Assembly: GCA_963934795.1 (NCBI GenBank)
Contig: CAWWAF010000159.1
Coordinates: 1 to 5,386, forward strand
Length of the DNA stretch: 5,386 nucleotides
Direction of reading: 5' to 3'
Source: UBA8438 sp963934795
GTDB lineage: Bacteria > Acidobacteriota > Vicinamibacteria > Vicinamibacterales > UBA8438
The number at the start of each line of letters is the position of its first letter. The stretch's first letter is position 1. Position numbers and translations under genes: made by a program. The notes beneath the pieces are model-generated. The model saw only the letters and a program-made list of their open reading frames with translations, was not told the origin of the DNA and did no database searches. Below are positions 1 to 5,386 of this stretch, in pieces.

Positions 1-778
1 GGATCAATCCGGCGAGACCAGACCCCAATCGGGCCAACCACACGGGCGTCGAGCCGACCGTGGTCGTGCGCCCCAGCCGACTCGCCGTTCGCTCGATGAG
101 TTCGCGATAGCTCAGGGTGGTGGGCCCCACCAGATCGAGCGTCCTGACTCCGGCTACCGGCGGCTGGCCGCATCCGACGATACCGGCGCACAGATCATCG
201 ATGTCGAGCGGACGCAGGCGGTGCGCGCCTCCCCCCAGAACCCGCACCGAGGGCTGCGACGCGGTGCGGACAAGCGCGCGGCCGCCAGAGGTGTCCGGGC
301 CCAACAGCAGCGGGGTCCGAATGATGGTGGCGTCGATCCCCGAGTCGGCTACCACCTGCTCTGCCTCGCCCTTGGAACGAAAGTAGCCATTTGACGAGTG
401 CGGGTCCGCGCCGAGCGAACTGATAAAGACGACATGGCGCACACCCGTCGACTGAGCCGCCTGAATGAGCGCACGGGTCGTATCCACGTTCGCCGTCTGA
501 TAGTCGGTGGTCTTGCTCTCGACGAGGATACCGGCGAGGTGCACGACCCGGTCGACATCTTTCAGCGCGGCGACCAGGCTATCTGGTCGGTCGTAATCGA
601 TGAGCACCGGGGTGATCTGCGCCGCACGCGGAAGGTCCTCCAGCGCCTGCTGGCGGCGTACGCCCGCCACGATCCGGATATTGCCGCCGGCGCCGCCGCC
701 TTCATCCAGGAGACGGGTCAGCAAGCGCTTGCCGACCGCGCTGTTGGCCCCGGTAATGGCAACACTCGGACTACGCAC
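1..778 (-). CDS. NAD(P)-binding SDR-family protein (NDUFA9/NmrA-like), C-terminus cut by window edge
   Basis: Reading the minus strand from GTG at 778 gives about 259 codons with no stop, running off the left edge. The protein is a Rossmann-fold member of the atypical/extended short-chain dehydrogenases, close to the group annotated as complex I NDUFA9-like or NAD(P)H-binding proteins. Visible motifs are TGANSAVG at residues 9-16 (dinucleotide loop), DVDRVVHLAG at 74-83, FISSLGA at 118-124, and YFRSK at 132-136, which fits the catalytic YxxxK. IIRTPLLLGPD follows, then a substrate-domain region containing RPLDIDDL. Relatives are usually near 290-300 residues, so roughly 30-45 are probably missing. 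The middle glycine of the usual TGxxGxxG is serine (S13). No methionine occurs anywhere in the visible frame, so the start must be non-ATG. GTG 778 places the beta strand seven residues in, as is usual, but the best ribosome-binding site fits CTG at 796 better. Substrate is unknown. It is divergent from the cytochrome gene. Confidence 0.88.
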   Translation of the reverse strand, partial: MRSPSVAITGANSAVGKRLLTRLLDEGGGAGGNIRIVAGVRRQQALEDLPRAAQITPVLIDYDRPDSLVAALKDVDRVVHLAGILVESKTTDYQTANVDTTRALIQAAQSTGVRHVVFISSLGADPHSSNGYFRSKGEAEQVVADSGIDATIIRTPLLLGPDTSGGRALVRTASQPSVRVLGGGAHRLRPLDIDDLCAGIVGCGQPPVAGVRTLDLVGPTTLSYRELIERTASRLGRTTTVGSTPVWLARLGSGLAGLI

Positions 779-805
779 AGCTACCGGAGTGTCCAGAGAA
801 AAACC

Positions 806-811
806 TCCCAA
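806..811 (-). promoter_or_regulatory. Shine-Dalgarno GGGAGG that bears on the start of the SDR gene
   Basis: On the minus strand GGGAGG lies at 811-806. It is 7 nt from an in-frame CTG (796-794) but about 27 nt from the in-frame GTG at 778. An in-frame TTG (811-809) overlaps the motif itself. Either the gene starts at the rare codon CTG with ideal spacing, or GTG 778 is used with little Shine-Dalgarno help. The six extra codons would encode LDTPVA, which does not disturb the Rossmann fold. Confidence 0.45.
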
Positions 812-834
812 GATGCCTGTTGTCGTGGTGCCTC

Positions 835-957
835 CCCGTGGGAACCCGCCGGGGGGAGAATGAACCGTCGGTGGATTATAGCGGTAGAGACGTAGCCCGT
901 TGGCCGCCGCCAGCCGCCGGCCGTCGCTTGGCGGCGTGCCGGTCGCATTCCCACGGG
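835..957. repeat. Exact 10-bp inverted repeat pair in the divergent intergenic region
   Basis: CCCGTGGGAA at 835-844 and TTCCCACGGG at 948-957 are exact reverse complements, 103 bp apart. Each arm has a core (CCCGTGGG or CCCACGGG) that is itself a near-palindrome, mismatched only at the centre. The arms flank the TATAAT box and lie between two divergent genes, so paired operator sites are possible. The 835-844 arm also overlaps a GC-rich leader hairpin (CTCCCC 832-837 with GGGGAG 853-858). A second stem, CGCCGCC 905-911 with GGCGGCG 930-936, lies between the arms. A regulatory role is inference. Confidence 0.5.
875..880 (-). promoter_or_regulatory. Candidate -10 box TATAAT for the SDR gene
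   Basis: The reverse complement of 875-880 is an exact TATAAT, unusual by chance in such GC-rich DNA and placed in the divergent intergenic region. Transcription would begin near 868, giving a leader of roughly 70-90 nt before the SDR start. No good -35 hexamer is seen: at 17-bp spacing the sequence is CCAACG. The call rests on the -10 box alone. Confidence 0.4.
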
Positions 958-1015
958 CACGCTCGATCGGGTACGCTCGACCCGCACCGTCTATCATTCT
1001 GGCTGGAGGACGCAC

Positions 1016-2005
1016 ATGATTCATCACGCCGCGCGCATTGTCGCGCTCGCTATGGCCATCACTGCGTGGAGTTCGCCCACCCACGCGCAGCAACCGGACG
1101 CCGAGGGCGCCGCCGCGGTGTTGCCGTGGGCCTACGTGCTCAATGAACCGACGTCAGGCGCGGCCGAGGCGGACGACCCCGCGGAGGTCGTCACTGTCCC
1201 AGGCTCCAGTGTGTCCATGCCTCGGTCGGCGATCAGTATCGCCGCCGGACCACCCGATTGGCATCCCGACGGCCACCCCCCCATGCCGGAACTGGTTGCC
1301 ACGGGCGGCGGTGACGGAATCGCAGCGTGCGGCTATTGCCACCTGCCGAACGGCCAAGGCAAACCGGAGAATGCCAGCGTGGCCGGCCAACCTTACGACT
1401 ACATCGTGCAACAGATGACCGACTGGCGAAACGGCCTCCGCACGACGGGCGAGCCGCGAATGGGACCACCGGCGTTCATGCAGCGAATCGGCCTGGCGGC
1501 CACCGATGCGCAGGCTCGGGTGGCGGCCGAGTACTTCTCGTCGATGGACTACAAGCCGTGGGTTCGGGTGGTCGAGACCGACATGGTGCCAAGAACCAGA
1601 TTGGCGGGATGGATCCACCAGGTGATTGAAGGTGGCGGCACGGAGCCAATCGGCACCAGGGTGGTCGAGACACCGGAGGATCTGCATCGCACACACTTGC
1701 GTGATGACGCGTCAAGCTTTGTCGCCTACGTCCCCACTGGCGCAATCGCGCGGGGGGAGCAGCTCGCGAGTGGCAATGGCAAGACCGAAGCGTGCGCCGT
1801 CTGTCACGGCCCCGGATTGCGCGGTCTCGGCCCGGTACCCGCGCTCGCGGGCCGGTCGCCGAGCTACCTCGCTCGCCAGCTCTACGACCTGCAAACCGGC
1901 GCCCGCAATGGTGCGTGGTCAGACTTGATGGACGCCACGGTGGCCGAGCTCACTCCGGAGGACATCGTCAACATCGTCGCCTACACCGCCAGCTTGACAC
2001 CGTAG
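1016..2005 (+). CDS. Periplasmic diheme c-type cytochrome
   Basis: This 329-residue protein is a diheme class I-like cytochrome c, an electron carrier or subunit outside the cytoplasmic membrane. Residues 1-24 form a Sec signal peptide: a short n-region to R7, a hydrophobic core at 8-18, and likely cleavage after THA24 before Q25. Two covalent heme sites are present: CGYCH at 105-109 and CAVCH at 260-264. Likely distal methionines are M155 (AFMQRIG) and M305 (SDLM). Each lies eight residues before the threonine of a matching closing helix (TDAQARVAAEYF and TPEDIVNIVAY), so the domains look like duplicated units. The segment 77-104, with PDWHPDGHPPMPELV, and the run GPGLRGLGPVPALAGRSPSY at 265-284 match a recurrent, poorly characterised diheme family. 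The start is supported by GGAGGA at 1005-1010, five bases before ATG. Redox partner is unknown; no oxidase or dehydrogenase subunit lies beside it. The stop is 17 bp from that of the convergent membrane-protein gene. Confidence 0.93.
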   Translation: MIHHAARIVALAMAITAWSSPTHAQQPDAEGAAAVLPWAYVLNEPTSGAAEADDPAEVVTVPGSSVSMPRSAISIAAGPPDWHPDGHPPMPELVATGGGDGIAACGYCHLPNGQGKPENASVAGQPYDYIVQQMTDWRNGLRTTGEPRMGPPAFMQRIGLAATDAQARVAAEYFSSMDYKPWVRVVETDMVPRTRLAGWIHQVIEGGGTEPIGTRVVETPEDLHRTHLRDDASSFVAYVPTGAIARGEQLASGNGKTEACAVCHGPGLRGLGPVPALAGRSPSYLARQLYDLQTGARNGAWSDLMDATVAELTPEDIVNIVAYTASLTP

Positions 2006-2010
2006 GCGCT

Positions 2011-2032
2011 CGGTGGGATCGGCTACCCGCCG
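2011..2032. terminator. Possible bidirectional hairpin between convergent genes, no T-tract
   Basis: CGGTGGG at 2011-2017 can pair with CCCGCCG at 2026-2032 (six Watson-Crick pairs and one G-T wobble) around an 8-base loop that holds the stop codon of the minus-strand gene at 2023-2025. The position just after the cytochrome stop suits a terminator serving both convergent genes. Neither strand has a following T run, so intrinsic termination is uncertain. Confidence 0.3.
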
Positions 2033-2448
2033 CCGCCGGTCTCATCCGCGACGGCCACTGTTTCTGGCGTGGGCGGCTGCGCACCGACCGGCGGCGGTGG
2101 CCGCATCACCGCAAACACGAGCAGTGCCACCCCGAAGATGACCACCAGTCCGTGCCACACGACGCCGTCGTCAATGAACAAAATGACCAACAAGAAAAGC
2201 ACGCCGAGCAGAAACCCAACCGCTTCGATCGTGACCTGACTGGTCAGCCTGAGAGCTTCGCCGCCACTCGGCACGCCCTCGATGCCAAACAGCGTGTTCG
2301 GTGCTGTCGCCGCACCGGCGGACCGGGCCTGACCGGGGGATCCAATGACGTGGCTGACGCCAGCCGCACCGGCCGCGAGCGCCTGACCGACCGCCGACTG
2401 GCGAGCCGGGTCATGGGTGAGCAGCACCACCAATATCGCCGCGACCAT
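2023..2448 (-). CDS. Small hypothetical membrane protein (141 aa)
   Basis: I do not recognise this family. From ATG at 2448 the frame encodes 141 residues. A short hydrophobic N-terminus (about residues 2-10) is followed by an Ala/Gly-rich linker to about 70. Two strong membrane helices follow: about 76-92 (VGFLLGVLFLLVILFI) and about 97-115 (VVWHGLVVIFGVALLVFAV), joined by an acidic DDG turn. The tail is rich in proline and acidic residues and ends in four glycines. Third codon positions are mostly G or C, and the hydrophobic pattern is far more protein-like than the arginine-rich opposite frames. No good Shine-Dalgarno precedes the ATG. The frame stays open upstream to 2562 and encodes a basic stretch, but that part is antisense to conserved ATPase sequence. 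The 5' end overlaps the divergent ATPase by 32 bp. The first hydrophobic segment is too short for a full helix unless the true start is upstream, so the N-terminus is uncertain. TTG 2451 is an alternative. Confidence 0.6.
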   Translation of the reverse strand: MVAAILVVLLTHDPARQSAVGQALAAGAAGVSHVIGSPGQARSAGAATAPNTLFGIEGVPSGGEALRLTSQVTIEAVGFLLGVLFLLVILFIDDGVVWHGLVVIFGVALLVFAVMRPPPPVGAQPPTPETVAVADETGGGG

Positions 2449-3415
2449 CAAAGCCCAGTGGCGACGCGCCCGACCTGGCTTCCGTGGCGACTCCTTCGCG
2501 GCCGGTCTCCATCCGCTGGTCCTCAGCCCGGAGATCGTCGACCAACTCGGGCCAGCCATCACGGCCCGGCGGGCGCTCTTTCTCTATGGGTCACCCGGCA
2601 ACGGCAAGAGCGCCATGGGCGCGGGCATCGGGCGCGTGCTAGGCGGCGACCTCTACATTCCGCACGCCCTGGACATCGACGGACAAACCGTCCAGCTGTT
2701 CGATCCGGTCACTCACACGGCGGTGCGGGGCGAAGAGGACAGCGCGCTGATCCGGTCGGCAGACTCCACCGATCAGCGCTGGATCCGGGTCCAACGTCCG
2801 GTGATCACAGTCGGGGGCGAACTGACGCTGGACATGCTCGACCTCACATTCAACCCAAACTCGAGCTTCTACGAAGCGCCGGTCCAACTCAAGGCGAACG
2901 GCGGGGTCCTCATCATGGACGACTTCGGTCGTCAGCGCGTGCCGGCGCGCGACCTCTTGAACCGTTGGATTGTGCCGCTCGAGGCCCAGATCGACTTCCT
3001 CACGCTGCACACGGGCCGCAAGTTCGAGAGCCCGTTCGACGTGCTCATCGTCTTCGCCACGAATCTCGACCCTCGGTCGCTCGCCGACGAAGCGTTTCTG
3101 AGACGTATTCCGTACAAGGTCCTGGCCCAGAACCCAACCTACGAGCAATTCTGCCGCATCTTCTCGCAGGCCTGTCGGGGGCACAATCTGGGCTTCGACC
3201 CGTCGATGGTCGACTATCTGCGGGAGGCGTACTACAGGCCGCGTAGAATCGAGATGCGTGGATGCCATCCCCGCGATCTGATCAATCAGGTCGTCACACT
3301 GTGTCGGTATCACAAGCGTGAGCCGGTGGTAACCACGGAACTTCTCGACGCGGTCTGTGGCACGTATTTCGTCGCCGAGACCGCGGGCGACGACTCAGTG
3401 GCGGTGGCGTCATGA
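2417..3415 (+). CDS. AAA-type ATPase, N-terminally short
   Basis: This 332-residue ATPase has Walker A GSPGNGKS at 58-65, a family-typical stretch IPHALDIDGQTVQLFDP at 81-97, Walker B VLIMDDFGRQ at 164-173, a sensor-1-like ATN at 214-216, candidate arginine fingers R229/R230 (FLRRIP), and a sensor-2-like GCHPRDL at 282-288. Such proteins couple ATP hydrolysis to remodelling of a partner; the partner here is unknown. The residue after the Walker B aspartate is D169 instead of the usual AAA+ glutamate; DDFGRQ looks like a family signature and not decay. Longer relatives, as I recall them, carry a winged-helix-like region of 100 residues or more before the LVLSPEIVDQLGPAI segment (34-48). Here only about 30 residues precede it. 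The frame is closed by TGA at 2384-2386, and GTG 2417 is the first usable start, without a clear Shine-Dalgarno. It shares an ATGA overlap with the methyltransferase downstream, so the two are probably translationally coupled. Its 5' end overlaps a divergent gene. Confidence 0.85.
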   Translation: MSSTTNIAATIKAQWRRARPGFRGDSFAAGLHPLVLSPEIVDQLGPAITARRALFLYGSPGNGKSAMGAGIGRVLGGDLYIPHALDIDGQTVQLFDPVTHTAVRGEEDSALIRSADSTDQRWIRVQRPVITVGGELTLDMLDLTFNPNSSFYEAPVQLKANGGVLIMDDFGRQRVPARDLLNRWIVPLEAQIDFLTLHTGRKFESPFDVLIVFATNLDPRSLADEAFLRRIPYKVLAQNPTYEQFCRIFSQACRGHNLGFDPSMVDYLREAYYRPRRIEMRGCHPRDLINQVVTLCRYHKREPVVTTELLDAVCGTYFVAETAGDDSVAVAS

Positions 3416-4146
3416 CTCAATCCGCGCACCGTCTTCCGGCGACCGCGCCATTCGTCGTCCCGGCCCGAGCGAATCCGATACGCCCCTACTCCGCGGACAC
3501 AGACACGGAGACCCGGGCACCCGCCAGTCACCCGCGGTTGCGGATAGACCTGCCCGACCTCGTCGCCCGAGCCCTGATTGTCGGGCTGTTCCTGGGTCTG
3601 GCGTTTCCCGTTGGCCAAGATGCGCTGATCAGCGGTCGCCCCACCGGCCTGTTGCTCTTGGCGAGCGAATTACTCGTGGTCGTACTGACGCTGGCGCGCC
3701 GGAAAGCCGGTACGGTCGACCGCCGGTGGCGGACCCGACTGATTGCAGGGATCTCCATCCTGGGCCCCTTCCTGCTGCGGCCGAGCGATGGGATATGGCC
3801 GTCAGTGGAGATGATGACGGCCGCGGTATCCGCCGTCGGTCTTGCGATTGTGGTCGTCGCCAATATGTCGCTCGGACGCAGCTTTGGCCTGCTGCCCGCC
3901 AACCGTGGGGTTGTGTCGTCCGGGCTCTACCGTTTGGTGCGCCACCCGATCTACCTAGGCTATCTGTTTACCCACGGCGCCTTCCTCGTCGCGAACCCAA
4001 GTTGGTGGAACGTGGCGGCGTTAGCAACCGCGGATGTCGCGCTTCTCGTCAGGTCTGCCTACGAGGAGGAGACACTGCGACAGGACCCTGTCTATGCGCG
4101 GTATACAACCCGGGTGCGGTGGCGGGTCGTGCCCGGTGTGTTCTGA
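3412..4146 (+). CDS. Isoprenylcysteine carboxyl methyltransferase-like integral membrane methyltransferase
   Basis: This 244-residue protein belongs to the ICMT/phospholipid methyltransferase-like (PEMT/NnrU-related) membrane enzymes, which use S-adenosylmethionine. The C-terminal signature is clear: GLLPANRGVVSSGLYRLVRH at 159-178, continuing PIYLGY to 184, then YEEETLRQDPVYARY at 217-231 and a closing VPGVF. In the family the RHP region and the following EE contribute to cofactor binding. Membrane segments are likely at about 51-67, 78-95, 109-122, 136-151 and 183-213 (a helical hairpin). The first 45 or so residues are polar, proline-rich and probably disordered, an unusual extension for so small an enzyme. 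Bacteria lack prenylated CaaX proteins of the eukaryotic type, so the substrate could be a lipid, a small molecule or a protein carboxylate and is not predictable here. ATG 3412 overlaps the ATPase stop (ATGA); a weak GGTGG lies just upstream. Co-expression with the ATPase is likely. Confidence 0.85.
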   Translation: MTQSAHRLPATAPFVVPARANPIRPYSADTDTETRAPASHPRLRIDLPDLVARALIVGLFLGLAFPVGQDALISGRPTGLLLLASELLVVVLTLARRKAGTVDRRWRTRLIAGISILGPFLLRPSDGIWPSVEMMTAAVSAVGLAIVVVANMSLGRSFGLLPANRGVVSSGLYRLVRHPIYLGYLFTHGAFLVANPSWWNVAALATADVALLVRSAYEEETLRQDPVYARYTTRVRWRVVPGVF

Positions 4147-4276
4147 CCGTTCGGCCCACGACGCGACCTTCAGACTCGCAGACGGTGTCACGCATGTCCC
4201 TCCATCGCGGGTTCGCGCCCGGCTCGCTAGGACCGAGTTCATCGCGATGCGGACGGCCACCCGAGGCCGGCGGGGT
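4147..4276. other. Convergent intergenic region with weak hairpins
   Basis: This 130-bp gap separates the methyltransferase from the convergent ene-reductase gene. It holds CGGCC 4254-4258 paired with GGCCG 4265-4269 around a 6-base loop, next to the ene-reductase stop. It also has an exact 7-bp pair, CATCGCG 4203-4209 with CGCGATG 4243-4249, 33 bases apart. Neither is followed by a T run, so either could be a Rho-independent terminator only in a loose sense. No small coding region with its own start and ribosome site stands out. Confidence 0.35.
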
Positions 4277-5386
4277 TCACTCGGTGTCGAGAGGCGGACG
4301 CGCGAGACCGGCGATGTGCCGGGCATGTCGCCCCCGGACGTACTGCGGCGGGCAGAACACCTCGGCTCCGAGTTCGTCAGCGGCATCCCACACCCAGCGC
4401 GGATTGCGCAGGAAGGCCCGCGCCATGGCGATGCCATCGGCACGTCCGCTCGTGATGATCTCATTGGCCTGCGTGGGATTCGTAATCAGGCCTACGGTGA
4501 ACGTGGGAAGCCCAACCGCCTTCTTGATCGTGGTCGCGTAGTCGACCTGGTAGCCCGGAGCGAGGTTGATTCGCTGGGACGCCGCGACACCACCGCCGGA
4601 CACGTCGACGAAGTCGCACCCGAGATCGCGGGCTGCCGCCACGAAATCGCACACGTCCTCGACCGACAGCCCATCGGGAATATAGTCGGTGGCGCTGACG
4701 CGCAGGCCCAACGCCTTATCTGCAGGCCACACCGCGCGCACGGCCTCGACCACCTCGAGCGGATATCTCCGCCGGGCCTCGGCGCTGCCCCCATAGTTGT
4801 CCTGGCGCCGGTTGGCGTGCGGTGACAGGAACTGATGCAGTAGATAACCGTGCGCCGCGTGCACCTCGACCACATCGAAGCCGACACGCGCCGCGCGGCG
4901 AGCTGACTCGACGAACTCCTCTTTGATTCGGGCGAGGCCCGCCTCATCCAATGCTTCCGGCGTCTGCCACCCCTCGGCATGCGCAAGGGCCGAAGGAGCC
5001 ACGATGGGCCAGGTCTGGTCGACCGGCAGCGCCCCCCCGCCGTCCCACGGGCGTTGGTTGGCGCCCTTGCGGCCCGCGTGGGCCAACTGCACGCCGATCG
5101 GACACTCGCGATGCGCCCGAATGGCTCGAATCACCCGGGCAAGGCCGGTCTCGCACGCGTCGGAATAGAGTCCCAAGCAGTGTGGCGAGATGCGCCCCTG
5201 CGCGGACACATGGGTAGCCTCGGTCATGACCAATCCCATACCGCCCATGGCCAATTGCAACAAGTGCGCCAAATGCCAGTCGTTGGCCACCCCGTCGTCG
5301 CTGCTGTACTGGCACATCGGAGACAACATGATCCGATTGTCTATGGTCACCGGCCCGAGGGCCAATGGATCAAACAGGTGCGACAT
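4277..5386 (-). CDS. NADH:flavin oxidoreductase, class II old yellow enzyme (YqjM/NamA-like)
   Basis: This is a complete 369-residue FMN-dependent TIM-barrel ene-reductase, the usual length of the YqjM group. These cytosolic enzymes take hydride from NAD(P)H and reduce activated C=C bonds such as alpha,beta-unsaturated carbonyls. Landmarks include LFDPLALGPVTIDNRI at 4-19, and MCQYSS at 24-29 with C25 and Y27, which match the flavin-tuning Cys and active-site Tyr of YqjM. Others are QLAHAGRK at 100-107, VHAAHGYLLHQFLSPHANRR at 175-194 with the substrate-binding pair H176/H179 and Y181, and DNYGGS at 196-201. ADGIAMARAFLRNPRW at 316-331 is the FMN-phosphate region, where most relatives read VALGR instead of IAMAR. 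QYVRG at 348-352 places R351 where YqjM has its inter-subunit arginine finger, suggesting the same dimer type. The start is the last codon of the window (5386-5384), so its ribosome site and promoter are not visible. It converges on the methyltransferase gene. The physiological substrate is unknown. Confidence 0.95.
   Translation of the reverse strand: MSHLFDPLALGPVTIDNRIMLSPMCQYSSDDGVANDWHLAHLLQLAMGGMGLVMTEATHVSAQGRISPHCLGLYSDACETGLARVIRAIRAHRECPIGVQLAHAGRKGANQRPWDGGGALPVDQTWPIVAPSALAHAEGWQTPEALDEAGLARIKEEFVESARRAARVGFDVVEVHAAHGYLLHQFLSPHANRRQDNYGGSAEARRRYPLEVVEAVRAVWPADKALGLRVSATDYIPDGLSVEDVCDFVAAARDLGCDFVDVSGGGVAASQRINLAPGYQVDYATTIKKAVGLPTFTVGLITNPTQANEIITSGRADGIAMARAFLRNPRWVWDAADELGAEVFCPPQYVRGRHARHIAGLARPPLDTE

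Noticed and set aside
992..997. TATCAT as a -10 box for the cytochrome gene
   Set aside because: Transcription would begin at about 1004, at the edge of the ribosome-binding site, and there is no matching -35 sequence.
1154..1696. Minus-strand open frame of 180 codons opposite the cytochrome
   Set aside because: The first heme motif and family sequence are on the plus strand; the antisense frame is a shadow.
2236..2247. CTGAC-TG-GTCAG dyad as an operator
   Set aside because: The arms are only five bases and lie inside the membrane-protein coding region, so a chance match is likely.
2449..2562. N-terminal extension of the small membrane protein up to GTG 2562
   Set aside because: It would add 38 residues antisense to the conserved LVLSPEIVDQLGPAI region of the ATPase. 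An AAGGAG on the minus strand (about 2499-2494) has no start codon at useful spacing.
1792..3246. Long plus-strand open frame of 484 codons spanning the cytochrome end, the membrane gene and the ATPase
   Set aside because: The translation is arginine-, histidine- and proline-rich without domains, and it lies out of frame over two clearly recognisable genes. Long open shadows are expected in GC-rich DNA.
2639..3313. Minus-strand open frame of 224 codons antisense to the ATPase
   Set aside because: It lies wholly opposite the conserved ATPase core, and its sequence shows no motif or hydrophobic pattern of its own.
3357..4541. Plus-strand open frame of 394 codons across the methyltransferase and the end of the ene-reductase
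   Set aside because: It is out of frame with the methyltransferase motifs and antisense to the ene-reductase. The composition is Arg/Pro-rich with no recognisable fold.
4034..4825. Plus-strand open frame of 263 codons opposite the ene-reductase
   Set aside because: The minus strand here encodes an intact old yellow enzyme with all its active-site residues; the plus frame has no features of a real protein.

Overview
The window is GC-rich, densely coding bacterial DNA with six protein genes, one of them cut by the left edge. No rRNA, tRNA, CRISPR array, insertion sequence or phage gene is visible. A secreted diheme cytochrome c with a clear signal peptide points to a Gram-negative cell with a periplasm. 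The cytochrome family and the AAA ATPase family are of types I associate with Acidobacteriota (Vicinamibacteria-like) and similar GC-rich soil bacteria. This taxonomic guess is an inference and is weak.

Layout from left to right. (1) 1-778, minus: the N-terminal ~259 residues of an atypical short-chain dehydrogenase/NAD(P)-binding protein of the NDUFA9/NmrA type, with no ATG start. (2) 779-1015: a divergent intergenic region with a perfect TATAAT on the minus strand and an exact 10-bp inverted repeat. (3) 1016-2005, plus: a periplasmic diheme cytochrome c. (4) 2023-2448, minus: a small unrecognised membrane protein, convergent with the cytochrome across a 17-bp gap that holds part of a hairpin. 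(5) 2417-3415, plus: an AAA-type ATPase whose best start lies inside the 5' end of the membrane-protein gene. (6) 3412-4146, plus: an isoprenylcysteine carboxyl methyltransferase-like integral membrane methyltransferase, joined to the ATPase by an ATGA stop/start overlap. (7) 4147-4276: a short convergent intergenic region. (8) 4277-5386, minus: a complete class II (YqjM-like) old yellow enzyme whose start codon is the last three bases of the window.

The clearest functional unit is the ATPase-methyltransferase pair, which should be co-transcribed and translationally coupled. The divergent membrane-protein gene may share its control region. The dehydrogenase, cytochrome and ene-reductase are redox proteins but nothing in the sequence ties them into one pathway. 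The most interesting spot is 2417-2448, where two oppositely oriented genes appear to overlap at their 5' ends and where the ATPase seems to lack the N-terminal region that I recall for longer relatives.
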